Shown: piece after piece, positions 24,333-34,790 of the stretch
Layout of the letters: each line of letters opens with the position of its first letter
Numbering within the stretch: position 1 is the stretch's first letter
Source of the DNA: Artocarpus heterophyllus
Lineage: Eukaryota; Streptophyta; Magnoliopsida; Rosales; Moraceae
Reading direction: 5' to 3'
NCBI GenBank assembly: GCA_025403435.1
Contig: CM046345.1
Span: forward strand, 13,149,930-13,213,929
Length of the DNA stretch: 64,000 nucleotides
Translations under genes and position numbers: made by a program
The notes under the pieces: model-generated
The model's database searches: none
Told to the model about the DNA's origin: nothing
What the model saw: only the letters and a program-made list of their open reading frames with translations

Positions 24333-24854
24333 TTATTCCCCATCCAGTTTTCTTATGGCTTGGCAAACAGGATCTAAAAATACCATATTCCTGAGGCGTT
24401 GTCTTTCTGTATAAAATTTAGGCCAGAGTTTAAAAATAGCTCCTTGAACATATCCACTAGGGTGACCGTGGAGAGGAGGATGGATGCTATCCAAGTTCTC
24501 ATTTGAAAGTCCTTCCCTACAAAACCTTATTTTATCCTCTCTATTCGTAGACATATAACCAGGTGAAGTACATTTACCGTTACAATTTTGTCTTCCACAT
24601 TTGTTACAAGTGACCACGATGGCACGAGCTCTTCTTTTCATTGCACTACGACTGGTACCTGTTCCTGGTAAACCGACATCTTGACTAAAGTCACTCGGAC
24701 GGATTTTCCCCTCTATTAACATTCTCACATCACAAGGGATGCCAAAACGCATAAGAATCCACAACCGAGTAATTCTAGCCTTGTATTTCTTTCTAAGAAT
24801 CTTTTGGGAGAGTGATGGGAAATACTTTCTCAGGTGTTGGTACTTTGGGTCCAT
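24333..24854 (-). CDS. Basic four-Cys nucleic-acid-binding-like protein, 173 aa
   Basis: An intact ORF from the ATG at 24854 to a TAA at 24333. The N-terminal 30 residues are strongly basic (KILRKKYKAR). Next comes a hydrophobic/Cys segment (RFGIPCDVRMLIEG, 37-49), then Ser/Gly-rich residues, an arginine-rich patch (KRRAR, 73-77) and a Cys cluster C83-x2-C86-x4-C91-x3-C95. The order of a short hydrophobic GIP.DV segment, an Arg-rich patch and a compact Cys cluster is that of the small 3'-proximal nucleic-acid-binding proteins of carlavirus-like Betaflexiviridae (Pfam Carla_C4/Viral_NABP), which bind RNA and can suppress silencing. The Cys pattern is not a standard retroviral CCHC knuckle. The C-terminal 75 residues have no relative I know. 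The viral relationship is an inference from layout only; an unrelated retroelement-encoded binding protein is the alternative. Confidence 0.6.
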   Translation of the reverse strand: MDPKYQHLRKYFPSLSQKILRKKYKARITRLWILMRFGIPCDVRMLIEGKIRPSDFSQDVGLPGTGTSRSAMKRRARAIVVTCNKCGRQNCNGKCTSPGYMSTNREDKIRFCREGLSNENLDSIHPPLHGHPSGYVQGAIFKLWPKFYTERQRLRNMVFLDPVCQAIRKLDGE

Positions 24855-26324
24855 GATGAGATGAAAGAAGAGTAAATAGAAAGGAAAAATTAAGATAGTA
24901 AATTGCAGAATCCTAGAATTCCTTCTTCTTTTAGAAGAAAAGAAAAATTTCTAATGAAAAAGAAGTGGATTTGCGATTTAGAGAGAAAATAACAAATTAA
25001 GAGAGAAAAAGTGAACTCAGAGAAATAAGCTCCTATGCACAGTAAACGTATATGTAAACAATGATTAAACCACTGTATATGACACGTATAGAGACCACGT
25101 GGGAGAGACAGTGTGAATCAAACTGATTTAAGATTTGAACTAGGCCCAAATGTTCTAAGTTGAAAATGGTCAGGTTGTTTCGGGCCTTAACACATTTGGA
25201 ACGAGTTAAATAACAAACATAAAATTGAAAACCAATTTGTATAAATCTTAAACCCAATTTAAAGCCCACTATAGATAAAGTTAACTATGAACAACAAATC
25301 TAATTTAACGACAACAAGGATCTTCCTGAATGATATTTAAAATCATTTCATAACAACATAATCTTCCAGCAACTCAAATAATTTTGTTTTAATCAAAACC
25401 TTATTGAACAATGCATACACCCATATGTTATTCCTAATACTCAACATCTATCAATGGATTCATCATCATTACTACCAAGGGTTTAGAATGCGACTAACCT
25501 TGAAATCAATACGATTTACGTCTTTCAACGTAGACCATATCAATGAACAAAGACACTTGATGTTACTACTTAAGAACATCTACAATCCCCACAATTCTAC
25601 TCATACAATATATAATTTCCTCATATAACAAAACCTTAGGTAACCAAAAGATTCACTGATACACTTAAATACAATGTACGTAACGAAATATTCCAATTTT
25701 GAGATTCATGCATTCTAGACTTTACATAGTCTCAACAGACCAAAAGTCTAACATTTATCTCTCTCAAGATTCAATACCATGATTCCCAACTTATATCATA
25801 TTCCTCAAATATATAGAACTTTTAAGAAAAGACATTGACACTTATGTGCTCCATCGAATCCACACATAATCATTACTTAGGTTTGAATCAATTACGAAAA
25901 ATTTGGCATATCTATGCCAAACTTTAAAATCAATAAATCAAGCCTTATATTTCTTATTGTTTTTCACGAGACAAGAGGCTATTAAATCCTCGTATCTACA
26001 CGAATTTCTCATCGTTTATATGAATTAGATATGCTTATAGATCCAAATATTATACGAATCTCTCATAAGCATTCTACTTATAAACTCATTCCATATAATT
26101 ATCATTCCCTCATAACTATTAATACTTTCCTTCTATGTAATTATTGTACTCATATAATCATTAGTATTTTCATTCTATGGCCTTTCCATGTTACATCCTT
26201 CTAGACTGTATAAATCAATGTGAAGGTTCATTTTGATGATGACAATAAAAATTCAGCTTCAAAACCATCTCAAAAATATATTTTTTTAAAGTGGTGCTAC
26301 ACTCCCTAGGTTAACCGAACCTAG
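24855..26324 (-). other. 5' leader of the LOG-carrying element
   Basis: About 1.47 kb between PBS and first ORF, where gag would normally be. I find no gag-like frame; small ORFs (25033-25269 minus, 25404-25628 plus) have no motif. Could hold packaging and dimerisation signals. Confidence 0.5.
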
Positions 26325-26336
26325 GCTCTGATACCA
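26325..26336 (-). other. Primer-binding site (initiator Met tRNA type)
   Basis: The minus strand reads TGGTATCAGAGC, the usual plant PBS complementary to initiator tRNA-Met, 7 nt from the LTR edge at 26344. It continues into CTAGGTTCGGTTAACCTAGG, an inverted repeat. Confidence 0.9.
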
Positions 26337-26343
26337 AAAATTC

Positions 26344-28309
26344 TGTAACGCCCCTATGTGGGGGTTAACAGTTTTTAATGAGATAAAATAAAAATAAATA
26401 ATAAAAGTAAAACCTTAAAAATAAAATTTGCCCGGGACTTAAATGAAAACTCTTAACTCAAAAATAAAAATATAAACGACAATTAAACCACAGTTTTAAT
26501 GTAGCACCTTAAATTTAATAATATAAACTGTTGTCATCATCATTTTATCCCTCAACACATTGTAATACAGTCACAGAAAGTAACAATTGATGCTTACATT
26601 ATCATGAAGAACATTCTCAACAATTGAAGCAGTCCCAATGTAATATAGTTACATCACTTCCTCAACTATATTTCTCGTAGCCACCTCACACTTAGTGAGT
26701 CCTGAAAAGATATAAACATAAGGGAATGAGCAACACTATGCTCAGTAGAGAAAGCCATTACTCACCTCTATCATTACCACATTAAAATCTGCATGGTTAA
26801 TAAGTTACATCATATTCCAGATTATGAGGTTTATTATGATCACATCTTATGGATACCGTAGTTAATCATTACCAAGTGTCATAATTACACATTTATACAA
26901 ATATTACCAATCATCATTGTTCCTAGGTATCCATGTTAAATTGAGTATCACTCAACTCATCGAAACCCAAATGGGCGCACTTGATCACCCTATAAACATT
27001 CCAAGGGTGTTCCGGTGAGGGGACATCAAGCCCCGAGTCCTCACCAAATCGATTCCTGTACAGTGTGTTCTGGGACTTTCAACCCAAGGAAGCGTCATCG
27101 CCTTCCCCCTATTTTACCTTTTAGGGTATTCATGCCCAAGGACGTAACCGTCGCCCTCTTCATGTCTCACAATTTCTCTATATTGAATCATTATCAATAG
27201 AGTTAGTTTTCCTAACCATGCTTCTCAATTTATAACATGTGTAAATTCATTATGTTCCTCGCCGTACAATACAAGACGAGTCCATGTCATAGTTTCATAT
27301 GTGATAATCATATAATATCAGTTCAACATAGATATATATATATTGCGGCAAAACAATCAATTTTAATTATATAAAAACCTCACAAAAGATGAGTAATAGA
27401 ATCCCTACCTTTCAAGCTTATCAACAATCTTTTAATCCTGGAATCAGTTAACGTTAGCTCCATACTCCCTTGATCCTAAGGCGTGCATAAGGACAATTAA
27501 AACTAAAGCACAACATACAACTACATTCATAAAATTTATTTTAATTTAATCTTAGAATTTCAAGAAATAACCAATGCCCATAGAGGTATTATAAAGTTTA
27601 ACAATATAAATTTTCTGTCTAGGGCATATACACTTAGACTTCATACATATGCTCCAAAATAGTAACAAACATATACTTAGGTTTAAGAACGCAAATTTGA
27701 ATAATCCTTTAGTATAAAAGAAAATTTATAAATGAAAGACTAAATTTGTTCATAAGATTCTAACCTCAGATTATGGTTAGTTGGAAGCTTAAAATGGCTT
27801 CAAAACAGGTTCCTTTACTTCGGTATGACTGAAATTCTTGCTCAAATGGAGGTGATGGTGGCTGATTTTTATGGCTGCCTTGAAGAAGTTCTCTAAGTAT
27901 TTTGCTTCAGCAAAGAAATGAGAAGAAGAGTGTGGGAACCGTGGAAGAAAAAGGAAGAAAAGATGAAGTCTTTGAAAAGAAGTGATAGAAACAATTATAG
28001 AGGAGACATGTTGAAGCATGTCACAGAGGAAATAAAGAAAATGAGGGTCAAGAGTAGTTGGAAAAGATATCCTTATGTCTCATCTAAAGACTTTAACACA
28101 CATAATGCCAATATGACATTTTTGAGATTTATTAGAAGTTCTAAGGCTTTTTAGTAATCATACTAAATAAATATAGGAGAATTTTAGAAAATTTAAAAAT
28201 AGATAAAAATAAATATTATAAAATAAATTTAAATGAAGCAATTTTTTTTTATACATTAAAAATTAATTTAATTACCTCAATACCCGTTAGGAGAATAACG
28301 GGTGTCACA
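26344..28309 (-). repeat. Right LTR (5' LTR of the minus-strand element)
   Basis: Length 1966 bp, the partner of 20121-22084. As the 5' LTR it should hold the promoter; transcription would run leftwards through the PBS at 26336 and then the two ORFs. Confidence 0.95.
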
Positions 28310-28314
28310 GTTAT

Positions 28315-30311
28315 ACAAAGTATAGTAGGAGTGGGCCAGGCTCAACAGCACAAAGTTGGATAGCATTCAACTATAAGCAATTTTATTATTACTATTATTG
28401 TTAGTGTATTTGTGTGTAAGAAGGAGAAATAAAGGCTATAATTTTTGGAAAAATAAAGAAGAACTTGAAATATCGAAATATTTTTTTTAAGGATTTTATT
28501 TGTCGTCACTTAAATAAAGTTTGCTAACAAGTTTAATGGTAAATTATCCTAAGATATAACAAACTTTTTAATACAATATCTGACAGCAATATTATATTCT
28601 AAAACAAGAATGAATTCTGTGAATTCCTTTGGAGATTTAATAATGACAGGGGTATTATTTTATGAATAGACATAACTGATTCAATCATGCAGCTATTCAC
28701 ATAAAATTATCTCTTTGTATAATGTCGAAACTGTTACAATGAATATATCCATTGGTAATAAACATTCAGATTTGAGTGAAAATACACAACAAATAAATGC
28801 ACCCGTTCGAAACAACACAACAATTGGCTATTCATGGGTGGGCATCGCAGTGCTATCATTTGGGTGTCGCGGTGCCATTGCTGAAATCCCTAAGTGAAAG
28901 TGTTGGTTGCAGTTTTTTAACTTGGCAACCCTCCATGTTGATTCTAAATATATTAAAAATATGTATTTTCATACAAACTTATGTGATCTTAATCTCTAAT
29001 ACTTGAGAAAGACATATTATAATCTCTAACATCATCATCATCATCATCATTAGTCTTTGTATTTTTGTAACTTGAGCTTTTTAATTGTGCCAAATTATCA
29101 CTTAATTAAAACGTTGAGAGTTTCTTCCAAATTGATGAATGATTTTAAGTTTTAAAAAGAAAACCTCTTGCACCTAAAATGAGTACTTCGACCTTTATAT
29201 GACTCTTTCTTTAAAAAAGTTCACATAATGTCTAAATTTTAACACGTGTAAAGAATTTAGAGGCACTCTACAACACTTTGTTAAATTTAGGTTGCAAGTG
29301 CTAAAATTTAAAATTTTGAAGATAACTTATAAATTGTGAAAGATCTATATTTGTGTAAAATAACATTTTCCATGTGTTCACACACATATGGAGAAAGAGC
29401 TAATTAACATTTTTTAATATAGTCATAGTAAATAGCGTATTTTTAAAAAATTAAAGAAGAATAATATATCTTCAGTAAATAATTTATTTACAATGCATAT
29501 TTAAGGTAAATTAACCTTATAATTATTGTTTGTAAATAAACATATTTACTGTAAATACCGTATACATCCTAAATACCTTAAGATATGTCCTTATTATAAA
29601 TATTTATTTAAAAAGATCATCACGTATAAAAAAAAATATATGCAAACACACGTGCGTAATTATGTATATTGGAGGAGTCATTTTTTGGATAGAGTAGAAC
29701 ATAATTAGCGCAATATATACCAATGATGTGCTTAGAAATTGACTTGGCACTTATCAATAATGCAATACAGACAAATATTTTAATTCCAGCTCAAGTAACA
29801 CCAATATTTGAGTCAACAAGATCTCAATTCTCAAGCTTTTGTAGGTCCACAACCAAAATTAAAAAAAAATCCACCACCTCTAACTAGCCCAAGAAGCTTT
29901 TTAGATTTACAAAAAAGAGATAAGAGAGAAATGCCTCTTTCAGTCACTCTACTCTCAACATGCCTAAAAGAGAACAAGAAAGAACAAGGATAAAACAGCA
30001 AGCACAATTATTCTTTCCCCTCTCACAAGCTAGACTGATATACAAGAAAGAAATTTAGTTTCTCTAGTGGCTACTCAAGAAGGAACCTATTAGTAAGTAT
30101 CTGTTGTTTAACCATCATATCTTTATGATAAAGTAATTTTAATCAGATCTAACGGTTAAAAACAGAAGCCTATCGGGTCCCCACTGAAGAAAGAACCTAA
30201 GAGAAAAAACAGATATAGATGCTAAGGAAGTGTAAAACACACACACCAAAAAAGGAAGATAAAAAGCAGACAAGCATATGATAGAGAATTAAGTTAGAGC
30301 ATGGAAAAACT
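28315..30311. other. Intergenic DNA downstream of the dCTP pyrophosphatase gene
   Basis: No gene recognised. A CAT/ATC run lies at 29033-29051. Short ORFs at 28715-29006, 29526-29708 and 29808-29993 lack motifs. Confidence 0.45.
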
Positions 30312-30822
30312 CTATTTGTAGTTGGAATTTGCTCTTTGATTGGGGGTGGAAATTGGGTATTTCCTTGCATTCTTAACTATTTTGGTAAGAGCCGCTTGAC
30401 CAAGATCAAGGCCACAAACATCAGCCAAACGAATAAGATAAAGGAGAACATCTGAGAGCTCCTCTTCTAGGTGTTCCTTGTCATCAGAAGTCCAGTTAGG
30501 AAGTCCTTTTGCAACTTCACCTTTCCATTGGAATATCTCAGAGAGTTCTCCAACTTCTCCAACCTGCGTACAAAAAAAAAAAAAAAAAAGAAAGAAAAAA
30601 CATCATATAATATGTTGACAATAAAAGGATAATCAATAAAAAAGAACCAAAAAAAATTGAACAATTTGGTTTGAGAATTATTACAAGTGCTAGAAGGAGA
30701 TTTCTTGGACTGTGGAATTGATCCCATCCTCTGACTTCAGCAAACTCTGCAAGCCTGTCTCTGAGTTCATGAAGTGAAACATCCCTGGAAGTTGTTGTGG
30801 AACACTCACAAGACTTTTCCAT
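30312..30822 (-). CDS. dCTP pyrophosphatase 1-like (MazG-fold), two exons
   Basis: Exon 1 is 30822-30685 (46 codons, ending before GTAATAATTC) and exon 2 is 30563-30312 (acceptor TACGCAG), phase 0. They join to a 129-residue protein. The exon 1 part has DVSLHELRDRLAEFAEVRGW and HSPRNLLLAL; exon 2 begins VGEVGELSEIFQWKGE. The metal-binding MazG pattern is present: GEVGELSE and, after a spacer, EHLEEELSDVLLYLIRLAD. Length and order match plant and animal DCTPP1/XTP3TPA proteins, which hydrolyse dCTP and modified dCTPs to the monophosphate and so sanitise the nucleotide pool. The intron (30564-30684) contains an A-run near its 3' end on the plus strand. No breaks are seen, and the start is the first ATG in frame. 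Confidence 0.92.
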
Positions 30823-32246
30823 CTCTCTTTTAAGTTAAGTTGTGGCTCAACTTGTGTTATGCATGGCCAAATTTAAAGGGAATGGAGCGAGAGAAAGAGA
30901 GGGATTTTGATGGGTCTTCTTTTTTTATTTTTTGGGAAAATGCTTTATTTTTGAAATTTAATTGGACTTTTGGGTCTAGTGGGGGGCACTTAAGAGTTCC
31001 CTCAATAATCATGTGAAGTATGGCAAAGATGTCTCCATCTTTTCATCTGTGACTTGAAATCACTCAACCCACCACATGAAAGTTTTATTTTTACTAGGAA
31101 TATGGACCTCAATTGGCCCATAGCCCCCCTCCAAATTGGCTCTCAGCTCACCTCTATTTATCCTTCTTCATAGAATCTAGTGTCAAATCCTCTATTCGAA
31201 TCTAGCCATGCTCTTTTGGCCATGTAGGAATCATCCTCCCACCTGATTATGATGAAGTGGTGGATTTTTTGACAAAAGGGTTTTTTTTTTTTTAGATATA
31301 TTTATATTCCTTAAGAATCCTGCACAGATTTTGTATTGTGGAATCAATAAACAAATAATTATTATTATTTTATTATTATAAAATAATCATTATTGGATTT
31401 GCAGTGCCATAAGATCAACCAAAATCTGCAAATCCACAAGTTGAGGGATCTAGTCCCCTGCATATCTTGTGTGATGTTATTTCTTAGCAGCTCCATTCTG
31501 CTGCTTTTTTTTTTTTTTTCCCTTAATTCTGTAAACTTAGCATGATTTAGAAGATTTCCTTGAAGCATTTTTCACTGGCCTTCATTTCCATATGCTTTGC
31601 ACGTTGGCCTGCACCTACTTAGTTGTCGGTAGGCTGAGCCCTCTTCTTTATCCTTTCTCTCTATATATACACAAATATATATCTATATATCCATCCACCT
31701 ATACAAACAACACACAGATTACAATTGCATAATGTAGAATTACCCTTTTGTCTATATCTCAAAAGGGTCAAGAGAAAGCTTAACAAAAAAAAAAAAAAAC
31801 TTCAAAACAAGCCACAGAAACTTGGGTTTTTGTGCCCTTTTAAATTTAAAGACTTTAACAATTTTTACACAATGCTAAATTTTGAGGCCAGATTTATATA
31901 AGGTCCAAAGAAATTTTCCATTGTTGCTATCACAGTCATATATACTTTCTGACTAAATTGGCAACTAACACTCTTGAATCTGTTTTCATATGCCCTTTAT
32001 GACACCCACCCTTGTCGGGCATTCCAAGAACGATTTTTATACGTAATTTCCAAATACCAAATTTCTGTGGCAGCCTAACAGCACTTGGGGCCCCAACTTT
32101 TAGATCCTTCTTTACACCTGTGAGTTTTTGTGGCAATTGAGAATTATTCCTCATCATGGTGGGATGATGCACATATTTTTTTCCTCATAACATGAAGGGT
32201 CAATTGCACAATACAACCTGGAAAACATGCAAATCAGAAACTCAGG

Positions 32247-32402
32247 GTTCGTTTGGCAATGTTTTCAAAATAGGTGAAAATGTTTTTATTTTAAAAAATA
32301 AATTTTTTTTAAGAATTGTACTAAAAGTATTTTTAAAATTTTGGCCTCAAAAGATGTATAAAAACAATTTCAAGAATTCTCAAAACGATACCAAATGGGG
32401 CG
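32247..32402. repeat. Small MITE-like inverted-repeat element
   Basis: Left edge TTCGTTTGGCAATGTTTTCA; reverse complement of the right edge CCATTTGGTATCGTTTTGAG. About 155 bp, AT-rich, non-coding. Confidence 0.5.
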
Positions 32403-34461
32403 TTTATATAGTCATTGACTATCTTTAACTCACCATCCTTTTTTTTACACACACTCTCTCAAGGACCTTTATTTTTGAATATTATAATTATGGTACCACG
32501 TAATTTTTGATTTAGCTAATTGGTACTTTTGCATGCTTATAATCCCATAGGGGTACCTTATAGTTTAATAAAATGTTATCTGGACATCTCAAAGCCGTTT
32601 TTTAAGACATGGAATGTGTTTTATGTCAGCCTAAAAACGTAATTAAAGAGGAAAAAGGAAAAAAAAAGGGAAGTATTTCGTTTTCTTTACGATTCTAAAT
32701 CTCTTTACTTGCCTCACCTTCTTAGTTCAATCGCATCCCCGCTCCCCGATCAATTTTTTTGGCTCTGCTCTTGATGGAGTTCTAGGTGTTGTTGTCTGAG
32801 CATGCTCACTGTGGTGGTGGGATGACTCAAACCCATAAGCACTCTTTGGCTAAGATTCAGAGCACTTTATGACTTTGCATGATGTTGTTTGGCGGTGGAC
32901 TATCCAACTTTTGCCCAACGTTTTTCCTTTTCCATCGTCCATTTTTGGAAGAACATCATGACCCCAATTAAAACTTTCTGGTGGCCACTGGCCAACCGAC
33001 CTCTTGCACTACTAGTCCTATAGGAAACTCTTATCTTGGATAGAAAGACAAGGTTGGCAAAAAAAACTTTCCTGCAAAAAATGAGGCTCTCAAGCTAATG
33101 GTACCACAACTTTGGCAACTTTCAGTCAAAAAATAGCCAAAAGAGGACAGCCAGCTTTGTTCCCATCTATAACCATTTTAAGTAGCAGTGTCAGAGAGAA
33201 TGTGCTTTACCTTGTTCCACTTTCATTGTCTACTCAATGAGCCACTTTGGAAAATATAACATTCTCTAAAATCCCATATTGAGAATGTTTCGGGATATTA
33301 TTGTTGTTATTATTATGATTTGAAATATGGAGCGTGGCTATTTTCTAGGTAATAGACACTAGCCCTTTTAGCTAGGCTTATGGAACAGATAAGCATTAAG
33401 CAATGTCCCTCATGGAACCAACAATTGGGGATCAATATGATTATAGGGTTATTCTATAATAAAGTACATTTTAGAATATAATCCTTAATGAAAATCTTAT
33501 CCTGAAAATATTAAATAACACGTCAGAATTTTCTATCTAATCTCTAACTTCTAAGCTAAAAAAAAAAAAAAAAAATTACTAATATGGTCTTGCAATGAAT
33601 GTTTAGAAGAGAGACAACTTTCTTTTAAGATTACATCATTTGGTAATTTATAGCTCTATAATTTTCATAGAAGAGATTAGAATGAAGTCAAGTAAAACTT
33701 GCACAGCCAAATATCTTCTCAACTGAAAAGATCCTACTTTTGTAATTCTGTCTTCTTCCTCGATCATAGTAGTTTTTTGTGCCGGTGAATAAACGTAGCT
33801 TTCACATTAATAGGTCGTCTGAGAACACATAAACAAACTATAAGAGTGAATAATTATAAATATTGTATACATGTTTTATTTATTTTTGTTCTTCTTTGTT
33901 TTCCTTAATGCTCTGGGACAGTAGAAAATAGGGTTTTTTATTATTATTTTTTAATCTCTAACATATATAATGTTTTCCAGGTACTGGAACTATAGACCGG
34001 CCTTTGGCCTTATGGAAGGGATTTCATAATTTGCCCATTGACGTAACTAACTTGGAGATGACCATGATAATTGGAGCAGCCTGGAAAAAGTGGACCAGCT
34101 TTGAGAGAACCGTTGATTTGTGCCACAAAAAAGCCAGGTCCATAATAACAAATAATGCTGATAGGACTAATTAGAAAGGATTGTGGAACAACCAAACGTT
34201 GTAACTTCAACCATCATTCTTGTGCAGTTGAATGTGGTCACAAACGGTATTATTTTTATGTACTGTTAGCTGATATATCCTTGCTAGAACTAAGCTTTAT
34301 TTTTATGCCATAAAGAAGACGTGCCAACTTATTGCATGTTCTTCATTTGTTGCTCTTCCTTGGAAAGAATGGCCCTTCTTTTTTACTGTTTCAAAGATAG
34401 CATCCATTAGAAGAAGTGGAGTATGAGGTGCCCGGTGAAGCTCATGTGAGTGCAGATTAAC

Positions 34462-34583
34462 GGGCTGTTTAAGAACGTAGTTTTAAACTCTTTGGTTAAA
34501 ATTCAAATTTTATGAAAGAAAACTCTGTAACAAAGTTGGTTGGAATGACAATTTTGTGGTTTGAACGACGTTGCTAAATAGCC
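34462..34583. repeat. Small MITE-like inverted-repeat element
   Basis: Left edge GGGCTGTTTAAGAACGTAG; reverse complement of the right edge GGCTATTTAGCAACGTCG. About 120 bp, no coding content. Confidence 0.45.
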
Positions 34584-34790
34584 TAAGATTATGTTTCATT
34601 CTTGCTTTACAAGTAATGGAATTTTGCAGAGTTGGATAGAATAATAATATTGCAGTCACACATGTTGATTTTTGTTATGTTTCAATAACAAAGTAAAATA
34701 GAAAGGAAAAAGAACAGATGAAGTAATCACATGTTTAATAACAGATATTATGGCTATTGAGTACTTTTCAAGAGATCACCTACTCCAAAG

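Larger units (their letters stand above)
20116..28314 (-). mobile_element. Non-autonomous LTR element carrying LOG-like and NABP-like ORFs
   Basis: The element proper spans 20121-28309 and is flanked by GTTAT at 20116-20120 and 28310-28314, a perfect 5-bp target duplication. The LTRs (20121-22084 and 26344-28309) look identical by eye except for one TA dinucleotide. On the plus strand each starts TGTAACGCCC and ends GGGTGTCACA. The PBS lies next to the right LTR and the polypurine tract next to the left LTR, so the element reads on the minus strand. The 4.26 kb interior has no recognisable gag, protease, RT, RNase H or integrase. It holds two ORFs, both in element sense. The PBS and the PPT neighbourhood (minus strand CGAGGACGAAATTTC then TTAAGGGGGG) are of Ty3/gypsy style, so an autonomous gypsy relative probably supplied the enzymes. 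Confidence 0.9.
30823..34790. other. Intergenic DNA between dCTP pyrophosphatase and zinc-finger genes
   Basis: The first few hundred bases are the likely promoter/5' leader of the pyrophosphatase gene (GA-rich at 30885-30900 on plus). Two MITE-like repeats are listed separately. Short ORFs at 31936-32172 and 34010-34210 (minus) have no motif I recognise. ATT-rich run near 31358-31395. Confidence 0.45.

Noticed and set aside
24333..24854. Retroviral-type nucleocapsid (CCHC knuckle) reading of the Cys cluster
   Set aside because: The spacing is C-x2-C-x4-C-x3-C with no His in the third position, so it is not a standard gag knuckle.
34010..34210. 66-codon minus-strand ORF
   Set aside because: No recognisable motif, no splice partner, and no conservation evidence available from sequence alone.
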